64,000 bases of DNA from Rhodoferax sp. (GTDB lineage Bacteria > Pseudomonadota > Gammaproteobacteria > Burkholderiales > Burkholderiaceae_C). The translations under genes and the position numbers were made by a program. How positions within the stretch are numbered: position 1 is the first letter of the stretch; each line of letters opens with the position of its first letter. Positions 37,475-45,639 of this stretch are shown in pieces. A model generated the notes under the pieces. The model worked only from the letters and a program-made list of their open reading frames with translations. It was not told where the DNA came from and did no database searches. The stretch covers positions 124,001-188,000 of the forward strand of contig NZ_JAAFIX010000005.1 of the NCBI RefSeq assembly GCF_013297935.1, given 5' to 3'.

Positions 37475-39522
37475 GGGGTGGGATTATCACCGCCGGCATC
37501 CGGCGCTTCGTTCACATCCACCGCAATCGCGATCGGGCCGGCGACCTCGTCGTCGCTGTCGTCCTCTTCGTCCTGAAGGTCGGCTTCTACCGGCGCATCC
37601 AGGCGCTCCAGCACGGTGCCTTGCACATCCAGCGTGATGAGGTCCATCTCACCCAGCTTCACGCGCACCTTGGCGTGGCGGGGCAGGCCCTGCGCACCCA
37701 GGACCGGCAGCACCAGCGGAATGTCGTCCGCGCGGACCATGCCATCTTTGAACAGGCTGGCGGTGAGCTCGGTGATGCCGTGCTGCTGGGCGTAACGCAG
37801 GGTCCAGAAACGCTCCATGGCGCCCTGGTAGCCGTTGTACGCGCTGTAAGCCGCGTCAAACGACGAGATGATGGCGAACAGCTCCGCGTCCTTGGGCTTG
37901 AAGGGCGCAACCAGCGCTGCCGTCTTGCCGTGGCGCGCGCAGGCAATGATTTGCCACTGGTTCACCAGGTCGGTGTAACGACGCAGGGGAGAAGTTGCCC
38001 ACGAATACGCCTTGACCCCGATACCGGCATGCGGCAAGGCCTTGGTGCCCATGCGCACCTTGACGCCGGGGGCCAGGCTGGCTTGGCTGCGGTAGATGCC
38101 GGGCACACCCATCTCGGCGAGCCAGCTGCCCCAAGTGCTGTTGGCCAGAATCATGGCCTCGGCCACGATCAGGTCCAGCGGCGCACCGCGCTGGCGGATG
38201 CTGATGAGCACGGTCTCGTCGCCCTGGGGTTCTCCGTCTTCACCTCCCTGCAGGCGGAAGTTGTAGTCCGGGCGGTTGAAGGTCTCGGGTTTGCCGCGCA
38301 CGATCTCGCGCTTGGCCTTCAGGTCGCGCGCTAGGCGATGCAAAAATGATAGCTGCTCGCGCAGACCTGCTGAGGGCTGGGTGTCTTTTTCATAGTTAAA
38401 CGACGCATCGGTCAGCCACTGCTCAGTGACCACGCTGTCGAGCTGGTCGTGGCGCAGGTTGTGGGCAATCGGCACGCGTTCCAGCTTGGTTTCGCTGCTG
38501 GTGATTTCCAGCGTCTCCTCGTTGAAGGTGACGTAGAGCGACACCGACGGGCAGTCCCGCCCCTCCATCAGCGTGTAGGTCTGCACTACCTCGTCGGGCA
38601 GCATGGTGACCTTGTAGCCGGGCATGTAGACGGTGGACAGGCGGGCGCGGCCCAGCACATCGACCGGGCTGCCTGGCTGCACCGCCAAGCCGGGGGCTGC
38701 AATGTGCACACCCACGATCACGGTGCCGCTGCCCAAGCCCTGCACGCTCAAGGCGTCGTCAATTTCGGTGGTTTGGGAGTCGTCGATCGAGAACGCCTGC
38801 ACCGGGGCCACGGGCAACTCATCCACGATGGCGGGTGCGGCCATGGCCGGAAAGCCCGTGCCCTTGGGGAAGTTCTCCAGCAAAAAGCGCTTCCAGTGGA
38901 ACTGGTAGGGCGAGGCAATCGCACCGGCCTTTTGCAGCAGCTCCAGTGGGGCAATGTGGGTGGCGCGGCTGGCCTCGACCACGGCTTTGTACTCCGCGGC
39001 ATTTTTGTCCGGCTTGAACAAAATTTTGTAGAGCTGGTCTTTGATGGCCTGTGGGCAGCTGCCGGCGGCCAGCTCGTGGGCCCATTGGGCGATTTGCTCG
39101 GCAATCAGGCGCTTTTTCTCAATAGCGGCCAAAGCCTGCGCAATGATGTCGGCCGGTGCTTTCTTGAAGCGGCCTTTGCCGGCCCGGCGGAAGTAGTGGG
39201 GCGTGTCAAACAGCTTGAACAGCATGCCGGCCTGCTCGGACTGGCTGGCCTGGGCCGAAAAGTAGTCTTTGGCCAGATCGGCAAAACCAAACTCTTCGTC
39301 GGGCGCGAATTCGTAGGCCATATCCAGCTCAATGCCGGCCGCCTGCGCTTGCGCAGCCGCCACAAACTCCGTCGGAGCGGGTTTCTCGAACTTGATCAGG
39401 ATATTGGCGTTCTTGACCTTGACGCGCTTGCCGGAATCCAGCTCCACCTGTGCAGAGGCGTCGGCCTCTGACAGCACACGACCGGCCATGAATTTTCCGG
39501 CTTCTTCAAACAGTACAAACAT
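37471..39522 (-). CDS. RNB-domain exoribonuclease (RNase II/R family)
   Basis: 3'-5' processive exoribonuclease. The catalytic centre is FSIDDSQTTEIDDALS, with the aspartate cluster that binds two metals. GRARLSTVYMPGYKVTMLPD, the SWATSPLRRYTDLVNQWQI motif (RNase II family YSxxTSPLRRYxDL) and a reduced C-terminal OB/S1-like region are present. At 683 aa it is near RNase II size (644), and the N-terminal cold-shock domains are weak. It contains an in-frame repeat copy at 38338-38393. It is the first gene of a minus-strand run ending with mtgA. Confidence 0.88.
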   Translation of the reverse strand: MFVLFEEAGKFMAGRVLSEADASAQVELDSGKRVKVKNANILIKFEKPAPTEFVAAAQAQAAGIELDMAYEFAPDEEFGFADLAKDYFSAQASQSEQAGMLFKLFDTPHYFRRAGKGRFKKAPADIIAQALAAIEKKRLIAEQIAQWAHELAAGSCPQAIKDQLYKILFKPDKNAAEYKAVVEASRATHIAPLELLQKAGAIASPYQFHWKRFLLENFPKGTGFPAMAAPAIVDELPVAPVQAFSIDDSQTTEIDDALSVQGLGSGTVIVGVHIAAPGLAVQPGSPVDVLGRARLSTVYMPGYKVTMLPDEVVQTYTLMEGRDCPSVSLYVTFNEETLEITSSETKLERVPIAHNLRHDQLDSVVTEQWLTDASFNYEKDTQPSAGLREQLSFLHRLARDLKAKREIVRGKPETFNRPDYNFRLQGGEDGEPQGDETVLISIRQRGAPLDLIVAEAMILANSTWGSWLAEMGVPGIYRSQASLAPGVKVRMGTKALPHAGIGVKAYSWATSPLRRYTDLVNQWQIIACARHGKTAALVAPFKPKDAELFAIISSFDAAYSAYNGYQGAMERFWTLRYAQQHGITELTASLFKDGMVRADDIPLVLPVLGAQGLPRHAKVRVKLGEMDLITLDVQGTVLERLDAPVEADLQDEEDDSDDEVAGPIAIAVDVNEAPDAGGDNPTP
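38338..38393 (+). repeat. Dispersed repeat copy inside the RNB ribonuclease gene
   Basis: ATGCAAAAATGATAGCTGCT, CGCGCAGACCTGCTGAGGGC, TGGGTGTCTTTTT. The gene reads the other strand as KDTQPSAGLREQLSFLH. The AGCTGCTCGCGCAG core is intact. Confidence 0.8.
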
Positions 39523-39569
39523 AGGGGGTGGATTGTCCCCGCAAAACGGGCCGTTCCGAACCCGCGGGC

Positions 39570-40208
39570 TCAGGCCTCTGGCGATGAGGGGTTTTTCGCC
39601 AGCGGGCCCGGTGCAACGCTCAGGCCCATGAAGGCGGCGAGGTCGGGCAAAAAGGCCTCAAAGCCGGTCAAGGCGTGGTCGCCCCCTTCGAGCAAGGTGA
39701 GATGGGTACCGGCATAGCGGGCGTGCATTTCGCGCCAATCCAGCACTTCGTCCCCCTTGGCAAGAATCGCCCGGTAGCGTGTCGGGTGCGCCAGGGGCCC
39801 CACTGCCAGGTGGCGCAGTTCCTCCACGTACTCCGGTAAAAAGTAAAAACTCTCTTCCGGCGCATGCCACTGCCGGTTTTCACCGATGTACCGGCCCAGA
39901 TCGCGCGCGGGGTCGACCGCCGGGTTAATCAGCAGGGCCCGGCAACCCGTTGCCTCGGCAATGTGGGTGGCATAAAAACCGCCCAGCGACGAGCCCACCA
40001 CCGCCATGTGTGCGGGGGGCCAGTCGGCCACGCCGCGCATCAGCATGTCCATCGCCTCCCGGGGCGACGGGGGCAGCTGCGGGCACCACCAGTGCACGTG
40101 CGGGTAGTGTTGCGCCATGTAGGCCGCCATGGCCTGCGCCTTGTGCGACCGGGGCGACGACCGGAAACCATGCAGATAGAGGAGGTGGGTGGTGGGGCTT
40201 AAAAACAT
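39570..40208 (-). CDS. YqiA/YcfP-family alpha/beta-hydrolase
   Basis: Esterase-like protein of 212 aa. LLYLHGFRSSPRSHKAQAM at the N-terminus is the family hallmark. The nucleophile is in VVGSSLGGFYATHIAE (GxSxG form GSSLGG), with a late His in GGDHALTGFE. E. coli YqiA has esterase activity on palmitoyl-CoA and p-nitrophenyl butyrate; the natural substrate is unknown. ATG 40208 is preferred; an upstream ATG at 40232 adds eight residues and neither has a clear ribosome-binding site. Confidence 0.82.
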   Translation of the reverse strand: MFLSPTTHLLYLHGFRSSPRSHKAQAMAAYMAQHYPHVHWWCPQLPPSPREAMDMLMRGVADWPPAHMAVVGSSLGGFYATHIAEATGCRALLINPAVDPARDLGRYIGENRQWHAPEESFYFLPEYVEELRHLAVGPLAHPTRYRAILAKGDEVLDWREMHARYAGTHLTLLEGGDHALTGFEAFLPDLAAFMGLSVAPGPLAKNPSSPEA

Positions 40209-40273
40209 CGGGGCATGGTAAAGCGTTCGCATTAGCGGCCCGCATGTACCGGCCTTGGGGATAATCGGGTCCC

Positions 40274-41428
40274 ATGTCGTACCAATTTGGAAAAGTCCCC
40301 CTGCGCCAGCGCATTGCGCCTTGGTTTTCGGGGTTTGACGGGCCTCTGGCCTTTGCGGTGTTTATGCTGGCCTGCGCGGGCTTGCTCATCATGTATTCGT
40401 CGGGGTTCGACCACGGCACCCGGTTTGAGGACCATGGTCGCAATATGCTGATCGCGGCCACCATCATGTTTGTGGTGGCGCAGGTTCCGCCACAGCGCTT
40501 GATGCTGGTGGCGGTACCCCTCTACACGGTGGGGGTGGCCTTGTTGATTGCGGTGGCGGTTTTCGGCATCACCAAAAAGGGGGCTAAGCGCTGGGTCAAC
40601 ATCGGCGTGGTGATTCAGCCCAGCGAGATCATGAAAATCGCCATGCCGCTGATGCTGGCTTGGTGGTTTCAGAAGCGGGAAGGGCAGCTGCGCCCCCTGG
40701 ACTTTGTGGTGGCCGGTGCCTTGTTGGCCGTGCCGGTCGGGCTGATCATGAAACAGCCGGACCTGGGAACCTCGCTGCTGGTGCTGGCCGCGGGCATGGC
40801 GGTGATCTTTTTCGCCGGCATGAGCTGGAAATTGGTGATCCCGCCGGTGGTGCTCGGGGCTATCGGCATCGTGCTCTTGGTGGTGTTAGAGCCCCAGCTC
40901 TGCGCCGACGGGGTGCGCTGGTCTATCTTGCATGATTACCAGCAGCAGCGCATCTGCACCTTGCTGGACCCGACCAAAGACCCATTGGGCAAGGGCTTTC
41001 ACATTATTCAGGGGATGATCGCGATCGGCTCCGGCGGCATCACCGGCATGGGCTTCATGAAGGGGACGCAGACACACCTGGAGTTCATCCCGGAGCGCAC
41101 CACTGACTTTATTTTTGCTGCGTATTCCGAGGAGTTCGGCTTGCTCGGAAACATATTCCTCATTTGCGCCTTCGTCTTCCTGATCTTCCGCGGTCTGGCC
41201 ATTGCACTGGAGGCGCCCACGCTCTTTTCCCGCTTGCTGGCGGGGGCTGCCACCATGATTTTCTTTACCTACGCCTTTGTGAACATGGGCATGGTCAGCG
41301 GCATCCTGCCGGTGGTGGGCGTGCCCTTGCCCTTCATCAGCTACGGCGGCACCGCCATGGTGACGCTGGGGCTGGCGTTGGGGATTCTGATGTCGATTTC
41401 CAATTCCAAACGCTTGGTGCAAAGCTAG
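40274..41428 (+). CDS. rodA: Rod shape-determining protein RodA (SEDS)
   Basis: SEDS peptidoglycan polymerase of the elongasome, partner of PBP2. Ten membrane segments; GAKRWVNIGVVIQPSEIMKI, MKQPDLGTSLLVLAAG, PLGKGFHIIQGMIAIGSGGI, ERTTDFIFAAYSEEFG and PLPFISYGGTAMVT are typical. 384 aa. The absence of MurJ or FtsI motifs nearby and the position outside the dcw cluster distinguish it from FtsW. No mrdA or mreBCD is visible in this window. Confidence 0.95.
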   Translation: MSYQFGKVPLRQRIAPWFSGFDGPLAFAVFMLACAGLLIMYSSGFDHGTRFEDHGRNMLIAATIMFVVAQVPPQRLMLVAVPLYTVGVALLIAVAVFGITKKGAKRWVNIGVVIQPSEIMKIAMPLMLAWWFQKREGQLRPLDFVVAGALLAVPVGLIMKQPDLGTSLLVLAAGMAVIFFAGMSWKLVIPPVVLGAIGIVLLVVLEPQLCADGVRWSILHDYQQQRICTLLDPTKDPLGKGFHIIQGMIAIGSGGITGMGFMKGTQTHLEFIPERTTDFIFAAYSEEFGLLGNIFLICAFVFLIFRGLAIALEAPTLFSRLLAGAATMIFFTYAFVNMGMVSGILPVVGVPLPFISYGGTAMVTLGLALGILMSISNSKRLVQS

Positions 41429-41429
41429 C

Positions 41430-42302
41430 ATGGCGGGCTTTCCCGTCACGCTGGTGGGCGTGGGCAACATGGGCGGCGGCATGGCGCAGCGCCTGGCGAG
41501 CTTGGGGTGGGCGCCCTCGGTGCATGACCTGGACCCGGCCAAAGTCGATGCTTTAGTGCCTTTTGGTACTCTGGCCCCCGTAGACATTGCGCAAGCCGCT
41601 TCTAAAAGCATAGCAACTATCGTGTGCGTAGTAGACGCCGCGCAAACCCGCGACGTGCTCTTCGGACCGGAGGGGTTGGCCCACCACTTGCCCGCAGGGC
41701 ATGTGGTGCTGCTGTGCCCGACCATCGCACCGCAGGATGTGGAGTCCATCGCCGCCTTGCTCGGCCAACAGGGTGTGCTGACGCTGGACGCACCCCTGTC
41801 CGGCGGGCCGGTCCGTGCACGGGAGGGCAGCATGAGCCTGATGGTGGCGGGCCCCGACGCCGCCTGGGCCGCGTGCGAAACCTTGTTGACCGCACTGTCC
41901 AGCCAGGTGTTCCGCATCAGCGACCGGGTCGGCGATGGAGCACGCACCAAGCTGGTCAACAACTTGCTGGCCGGCATCAATCTGGTGGGTGCAGCCGAAG
42001 CCTTGGCACTGGCAGACCGCTTGGGGCTGGACGCCGGCCGCACCTTGGAGGTGATTGCCCAGAGCAGTGGCCAGAGCTGGATAGGCAGCGACCGCATGCG
42101 CCGCGCGATTGCGGGCGACCTGGCCCCCCGCGCCCACATGACCTTGTTGGCCAAAGACACCCGCCTTGCCCTTGATGCCGCCCGGGAGGCTGGCTTCACG
42201 GGCCCTTTGGGAGGTGCTGCCAGTGCCGTGTTTGCCCAAGCGGTGCGGGCAGGCCTGGCAGGCATGGACGACGCCAGCCTGCTCGATTTTCTCAAGCGCT
42301 GA
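41430..42302 (+). CDS. NAD(P)-dependent beta-hydroxyacid dehydrogenase
   Basis: 3-hydroxyisobutyrate dehydrogenase superfamily. The Rossmann motif [13 protein letters not shown] is at the N-terminus, the substrate motif [20 protein letters not shown] in the middle, and the catalytic Lys in [15 protein letters not shown]. 290 aa. It starts 1 nt after the rodA stop. The substrate could be 3-hydroxyisobutyrate, tartronate semialdehyde or threonate; sequence alone does not decide. Residues 41-61 ([20 protein letters not shown]) are encoded by a dispersed repeat copy and replace the usual second strand and helix region. Confidence 0.83.
   Translation: MAGFPVTLVGVGNMGGGMAQRLASLGWAPSVHDLDPAKVDALVPFGTLAPVDIAQAASKSIATIVCVVDAAQTRDVLFGPEGLAHHLPAGHVVLLCPTIAPQDVESIAALLGQQGVLTLDAPLSGGPVRAREGSMSLMVAGPDAAWAACETLLTALSSQVFRISDRVGDGARTKLVNNLLAGINLVGAAEALALADRLGLDAGRTLEVIAQSSGQSWIGSDRMRRAIAGDLAPRAHMTLLAKDTRLALDAAREAGFTGPLGGAASAVFAQAVRAGLAGMDDASLLDFLKR
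41550..41614 (-). repeat. Dispersed repeat copy inside the hydroxyacid dehydrogenase gene
   Basis: On the minus strand it reads GCTATGCTTTTAGAAGCGGC, TTGCGCAATGTCTACGGGGG, CCAGAGTACCAAAAGGC. It is translated from the opposite strand in the same antisense frame as the dapF and tldD copies. Confidence 0.8.
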
Positions 42303-42372
42303 GCGGCCAAACCCCTGCAAGCGGCCCTGCCTCTGCCTGACCTTGGCTGCACGGCACGGGCGCAGGCCTAAA

Positions 42373-43842
42373 ATGGCCCGCATGATCTCCCGCGAACCCA
42401 CCATTGAACGCTTGGCCACGGCCAAATCCCTGTTGCTCACGCCTTTCGGCTTGGATGAGAGCCATCTCACCCGCGCGCTGAATGAAATCAAGGCGCACAA
42501 GGTGGACGAGGCGGACCTGTATTTCCAGTACACCCGCTCCGAGGGCTGGAGCCTGGAAGAGGGCATCGTCAAAACCGGCTCCTTCAGCATTGACCAGGGC
42601 GTGGGCGTGCGTGCGGTGAGCGGCGAGAAAACTGCCTTTGCGTATTCCGATGATATTTCTGAAGCCAGCCTGCTGGATGCTGCCCGCACTGTGCGCACTA
42701 TTTCGGCTGCAGCCCAGACCAAACGTGCGAAGACTGCTACGCAAAAGATAGCAGGCGGCCGTAAGCTGTATGCCGGCATCGACCCGATTGCCACCCTGGA
42801 CAGCACCGCCAAGGTGGAGCTGCTGGGCAAGGTGGAGAAGCTGGCTCGTGCCAAAGACCCACGCATCATCCAAGTGATGGCCGGCCTGGCCGCTGAATAC
42901 GACGTGGTGCTGGTCGCCCGGGCCGACGGCACGCTGGCCGCCGATGTGCGCCCGCTGGTGCGCCTGAGCGTGACCGTGATTGCCGAGCAAAAGGGCCGCC
43001 GCGAGGTGGGTTCCAGTGGCGGTGGTGGCCGCTTCGGTTTGGCGTATTTCACCGATGCGCAGATTGAAGACTATGTGGACCAGGCCGTGCACGCCGCGTT
43101 GACCAACCTCGATGCCCGCCCCGCACCCGCCGGTGAAATGACCGTGGTGTTGGGCGCCGGCTGGCCCGGCATTTTGTTGCATGAAGCCATCGGCCACGGG
43201 CTCGAGGGCGACTTCAACCGCAAGGGCAGCAGCGCCTTCAGCGGCCGGGTGGGCCAGCGTGTGGCTGCCAAGGGCGTGACGGTGCTGGACGACGGCACCA
43301 TTGCCGACCGCCGCGGCTCGCTCAATGTGGACGACGAAGGCAACCCCAGCCAGCGCAATGTGTTGATCGAAGACGGCATCCTGAAGGGCTACATCCAGGA
43401 CAGCATGAACGCCCGCCTGATGGGCGTAAAGCCCACCGGCAACGGCCGCCGCGAGAGCTATGCCCACCTGCCCATGCCCCGCATGACCAACACCTACATG
43501 TTGGGCGGCGACAAGGCGCCGGAAGAGATTATTGCCAGCATCAAAAAAGGCCTCTACGCCCCCAACTTCGGTGGCGGCCAGGTGGACATCACCAGCGGTA
43601 AGTTTGTGTTTTCTGCCAGCGAAGCTTATTGGGTGGAAAACGGCAAGATTCAATACCCCGTCAAGGGCGCGACGCTGGTGGGCAGTGGCCCCGAGTGCCT
43701 GAAGCGCGTCTCCATGATCGGCAACGACATGAAGCTCGACCCCGGCGTGGGCACCTGCGGCAAAGAGGGCCAGAGCGTGCCGGTGGGGGTGGGCCAGCCC
43801 ACGTTGCGCATTGATGGCCTGACCGTGGGCGGAACTGCTTAA
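42373..43842 (+). CDS. tldD: Metalloprotease TldD
   Basis: Zinc protease subunit that, with TldE/PmbA, processes modified peptides and has been linked to antitoxin CcdA turnover and microcin B17 maturation. The metal motif [11 protein letters not shown] (HExxxH) is near residue 273. [32 protein letters not shown] and [20 protein letters not shown] are conserved. ATG 42373 or 42382 both fit; 489 or 486 aa versus 481 in E. coli. A repeat-derived segment ([19 protein letters not shown]) lies near residues 110-128. Confidence 0.94.
   Translation: MARMISREPTIERLATAKSLLLTPFGLDESHLTRALNEIKAHKVDEADLYFQYTRSEGWSLEEGIVKTGSFSIDQGVGVRAVSGEKTAFAYSDDISEASLLDAARTVRTISAAAQTKRAKTATQKIAGGRKLYAGIDPIATLDSTAKVELLGKVEKLARAKDPRIIQVMAGLAAEYDVVLVARADGTLAADVRPLVRLSVTVIAEQKGRREVGSSGGGGRFGLAYFTDAQIEDYVDQAVHAALTNLDARPAPAGEMTVVLGAGWPGILLHEAIGHGLEGDFNRKGSSAFSGRVGQRVAAKGVTVLDDGTIADRRGSLNVDDEGNPSQRNVLIEDGILKGYIQDSMNARLMGVKPTGNGRRESYAHLPMPRMTNTYMLGGDKAPEEIIASIKKGLYAPNFGGGQVDITSGKFVFSASEAYWVENGKIQYPVKGATLVGSGPECLKRVSMIGNDMKLDPGVGTCGKEGQSVPVGVGQPTLRIDGLTVGGTA
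42697..42752 (-). repeat. Probable dispersed repeat copy inside tldD
   Basis: On the minus strand: GCTATCTTTTGCGTAGCAGT, CTTCGCACGTTTGGTCTGGG, CTGCAGCCGAAATAGTGC. More diverged than other copies but with the same order of elements and the same antisense reading frame as the dehydrogenase copy. Confidence 0.6.
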
Positions 43843-43888
43843 GCGCGGGCGTAAGCCGCTGTCAGAAACCTGTGCTACATTGAGCCTC

Positions 43889-43957
43889 ATGCATTCCGCA
43901 CGTTTCTTTTTTAGCTACTTTTGGTTCTCACGCGCATCCGGCGGTCGAGAGATCTGA
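43889..43957 (+). CDS. Attenuator leader peptide rich in Phe, Tyr and Trp (22 aa)
   Basis: MHSARFFFSYFWFSRAS followed by five more residues and TGA. Seven of eight consecutive-region codons (6-13) are aromatic: Phe x5, Tyr, Trp, with one Ser. It is followed by an intrinsic terminator and then the DAHP synthase, the entry enzyme of aromatic synthesis. A candidate -10, TACATT (43876-43881), lies 7 nt before the ATG and no ribosome-binding site is visible, so the transcript may begin at or near the start codon. Confidence 0.8.
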   Translation: MHSARFFFSYFWFSRASGGREI

Positions 43958-44022
43958 ACGTACCCACAAGAAACGTCCTGAATCTTCCCAAAACCCGCCG
44001 GCACCCCCGGCGGTTTTTTTTT
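43938..44022 (+). promoter_or_regulatory. Terminator/antiterminator of the DAHP synthase attenuator
   Basis: The terminator stem is CCGCCGG (43995-44001) with CCGGCGG (44007-44013), followed by nine T. An identical CCGGCGG at 43938-43944, inside leader codons 17-19, can pair instead with 43995-44001 and so prevent termination. A ribosome stalled on the aromatic codons (43904-43927) leaves 43938-43944 free, giving read-through. A ribosome reaching the stop at 43955 would cover it, giving termination. Confidence 0.8.
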
Positions 44023-44069
44023 GCCTTTTCGCTTTGTTTTATTCCTCACTTGAACTCTGGAGACCTGAC

Positions 44070-45197
44070 ATGAATGCAAAAGCCTCTGCTAGCGACGCCT
44101 GGTACGGACAATCCCAGCCCGCCGACCGCACCAGCAAAACCGACGACGAACGCATCAAGGACATCACCGTGTTGCCCCCTCCAGAACACCTCATCCGCTT
44201 TTTCCCCATCCGCGGCAGCGCGACAGAAACCTTGATTTCTGACACCCGTAGCACGATTCACAACATCATGGCGGGCAAGGACGATCGTCTCTTGGTCATC
44301 ATCGGACCCTGCTCCATCCATGACCCGGCCGCCGCGCTGGACTACGCTCGCCGCCTGAAGGTGGAGCGCGAGAAATACAAAGACACGCTGGAAATCGTGA
44401 TGCGCGTCTACTTCGAGAAGCCCCGCACCACCGTGGGCTGGAAGGGCCTGATCAACGACCCCTACCTGGACGAGAGCTACCGCATCGACGAAGGCCTGCG
44501 CATCGCACGCCAGCTGCTGATTGAGATCAACCGCTTGGGCATGCCCGCAGGTAGCGAGTTCCTGGACGTGATTTCGCCCCAGTACCTGGGCGACCTGATC
44601 TCCTGGGGCGCCATCGGTGCGCGCACCACCGAGAGCCAGGTGCACCGCGAGTTGGCCTCCGGCATTTCGGCCCCCATCGGCTTCAAGAACGGCACCGACG
44701 GCAACATCAAGATCGCGACCGACGCTATTCAGGCAGCGGCTGGTGGGCACCATTTCTTGTCGGTGCATAAAAATGGTCAAGTGGCGATTGTGCAAACCAA
44801 CGGCAACCCGGATTGCCACGTCATTCTGCGCGGCGGCAAAGCGCCTAACTACGACGCCGCCAACGTGGCCGCAGCCTGCGCGGACCTCGCCAAAGCCAAG
44901 CTGCCCCAGACCCTGATGGTGGATTGCAGCCACGCCAACAGCAGCAAGCAGCACGAGAAGCAGCTCGATGTGGCAAAAGACATTGCCGCTCAGATCACCG
45001 GTGGTTCACGCAGCGTGTTCGGGGTGATGGTGGAGAGCCACCTGAACGCGGGTGCCCAGAAGTTCACGCCCGGCAAAGACGATGCGTCCGCATTGGAATA
45101 CGGCAAGAGCATCACCGACGCCTGCCTGGGTTGGGACGATTCGGTGGAGTCGCTGGAGGTGCTGTCTGCCGCCGTGAAGGCGCGCCGCGCAGCCTGA
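44070..45197 (+). CDS. aroG: 3-deoxy-7-phosphoheptulonate (DAHP) synthase, class I
   Basis: Condenses phosphoenolpyruvate and erythrose 4-phosphate, the first step to chorismate. LVIIGPCSIHDPAAALDYA, MRVYFEKPRTTVGWKGLIND, GARTTESQVHRELASG, GFKNGTDGN, VDCSHANSSK and SVFGVMVESHL are all present. 375 aa. GGAG lies 7 nt before ATG 44070. E. coli has three isozymes (AroF, G, H) with different feedback; which one this resembles functionally cannot be told. It is controlled by the leader peptide attenuator just upstream. Confidence 0.95.
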   Translation: MNAKASASDAWYGQSQPADRTSKTDDERIKDITVLPPPEHLIRFFPIRGSATETLISDTRSTIHNIMAGKDDRLLVIIGPCSIHDPAAALDYARRLKVEREKYKDTLEIVMRVYFEKPRTTVGWKGLINDPYLDESYRIDEGLRIARQLLIEINRLGMPAGSEFLDVISPQYLGDLISWGAIGARTTESQVHRELASGISAPIGFKNGTDGNIKIATDAIQAAAGGHHFLSVHKNGQVAIVQTNGNPDCHVILRGGKAPNYDAANVAAACADLAKAKLPQTLMVDCSHANSSKQHEKQLDVAKDIAAQITGGSRSVFGVMVESHLNAGAQKFTPGKDDASALEYGKSITDACLGWDDSVESLEVLSAAVKARRAA

Positions 45198-45218
45198 TCC
45201 GGCGGCTGAGGCGGCAGC

Positions 45219-45249
45219 AAAAAGGCCAACGCGATCCAGCGTTGGCCTT
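45219..45249 (-). terminator. Terminator for the minus-strand 91-aa gene
   Basis: An 11-bp perfect stem AAGGCCAACGC/GCGTTGGCCTT with a 6-nt loop. On the minus strand it is followed by a T-run (complement of A 45219-45223). Confidence 0.75.
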
Positions 45250-45271
45250 GCAGTTGCAAACCGAGAAGAAG

Positions 45272-45297
45272 AGGCGGGCTAAGAGTCCGCCTTTTTA
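45272..45297 (+). terminator. Terminator for the DAHP synthase gene
   Basis: The stem AGGCGGG/TCCGCCT (one G-T pair) with a 7-nt loop is followed by TTTTTATT. Confidence 0.7.
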
Positions 45298-45570
45298 TTG
45301 GAGCGGCGCGGGTGCCCGCAGAGACTCCATCACCACGTCCGGCGTGCCGCCCGCAGCCAAGTGGGTTTTGTACCAGACGCTCAAAATGGTGCTGATCACC
45401 GGGCCCGGATTCTCGCGGACCTTGGCCACGTCCCACTGGTTGAGTTGGCAGATGCGCTCGACCAGGTCCATGTCCATGTCGATGGCTTCGTTGTCGCAGC
45501 GGCGCAGGCGCAGGTCGGTGAATCGGGCGCCCTCGGGCAGACGGAGTTGGAAGTTCGGATCGTTTTGCAT
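45295..45570 (-). CDS. Uncharacterised small protein (91 aa)
   Basis: I do not recognise a family. The protein is soluble and acidic, with MQNDPNFQLRLPEG and FTDLRLRRCDNEAIDMDMDL at the N-terminus and a probable helical hairpin at VERICQLNQWDVAKVRENPG. The amphipathic pattern and codon use look like a real gene, and a terminator lies directly downstream. It is alone between two convergent/upstream units, separated from mpl by a repeat copy. Confidence 0.55.
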   Translation of the reverse strand: MQNDPNFQLRLPEGARFTDLRLRRCDNEAIDMDMDLVERICQLNQWDVAKVRENPGPVISTILSVWYKTHLAAGGTPDVVMESLRAPAPLQ

Positions 45571-45580
45571 GGCGATTAGG

Positions 45581-45639
45581 TAAGAAATTGGCCTCTAGCC
45601 CCCGTATATATTGCGCAGATAGCTATGATTTTTGTAGCA
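45581..45639 (-). repeat. Dispersed repeat copy at the 3' end of mpl
   Basis: On the minus strand: GCTACAAAAATCATAGCTAT, CTGCGCAATATATACGGGGG, CTAGAGGCCAATTTCTTACC. mpl ends inside it: LQKS and the TAG stop (complement of 45623-45625) are repeat sequence. Confidence 0.85.

Noticed and set aside
39115..39170. Possible extra repeat copy in the RNB ribonuclease gene (AATAGCGGCCAAAGCCTGCGC)
   Set aside because: Only the short core is similar and the flanking GCTA and GGGCTAGAGG blocks are absent.
38449..39471. 340-residue frame opposite the RNB ribonuclease gene
   Set aside because: Antisense shadow of a conserved enzyme with no motif of its own.
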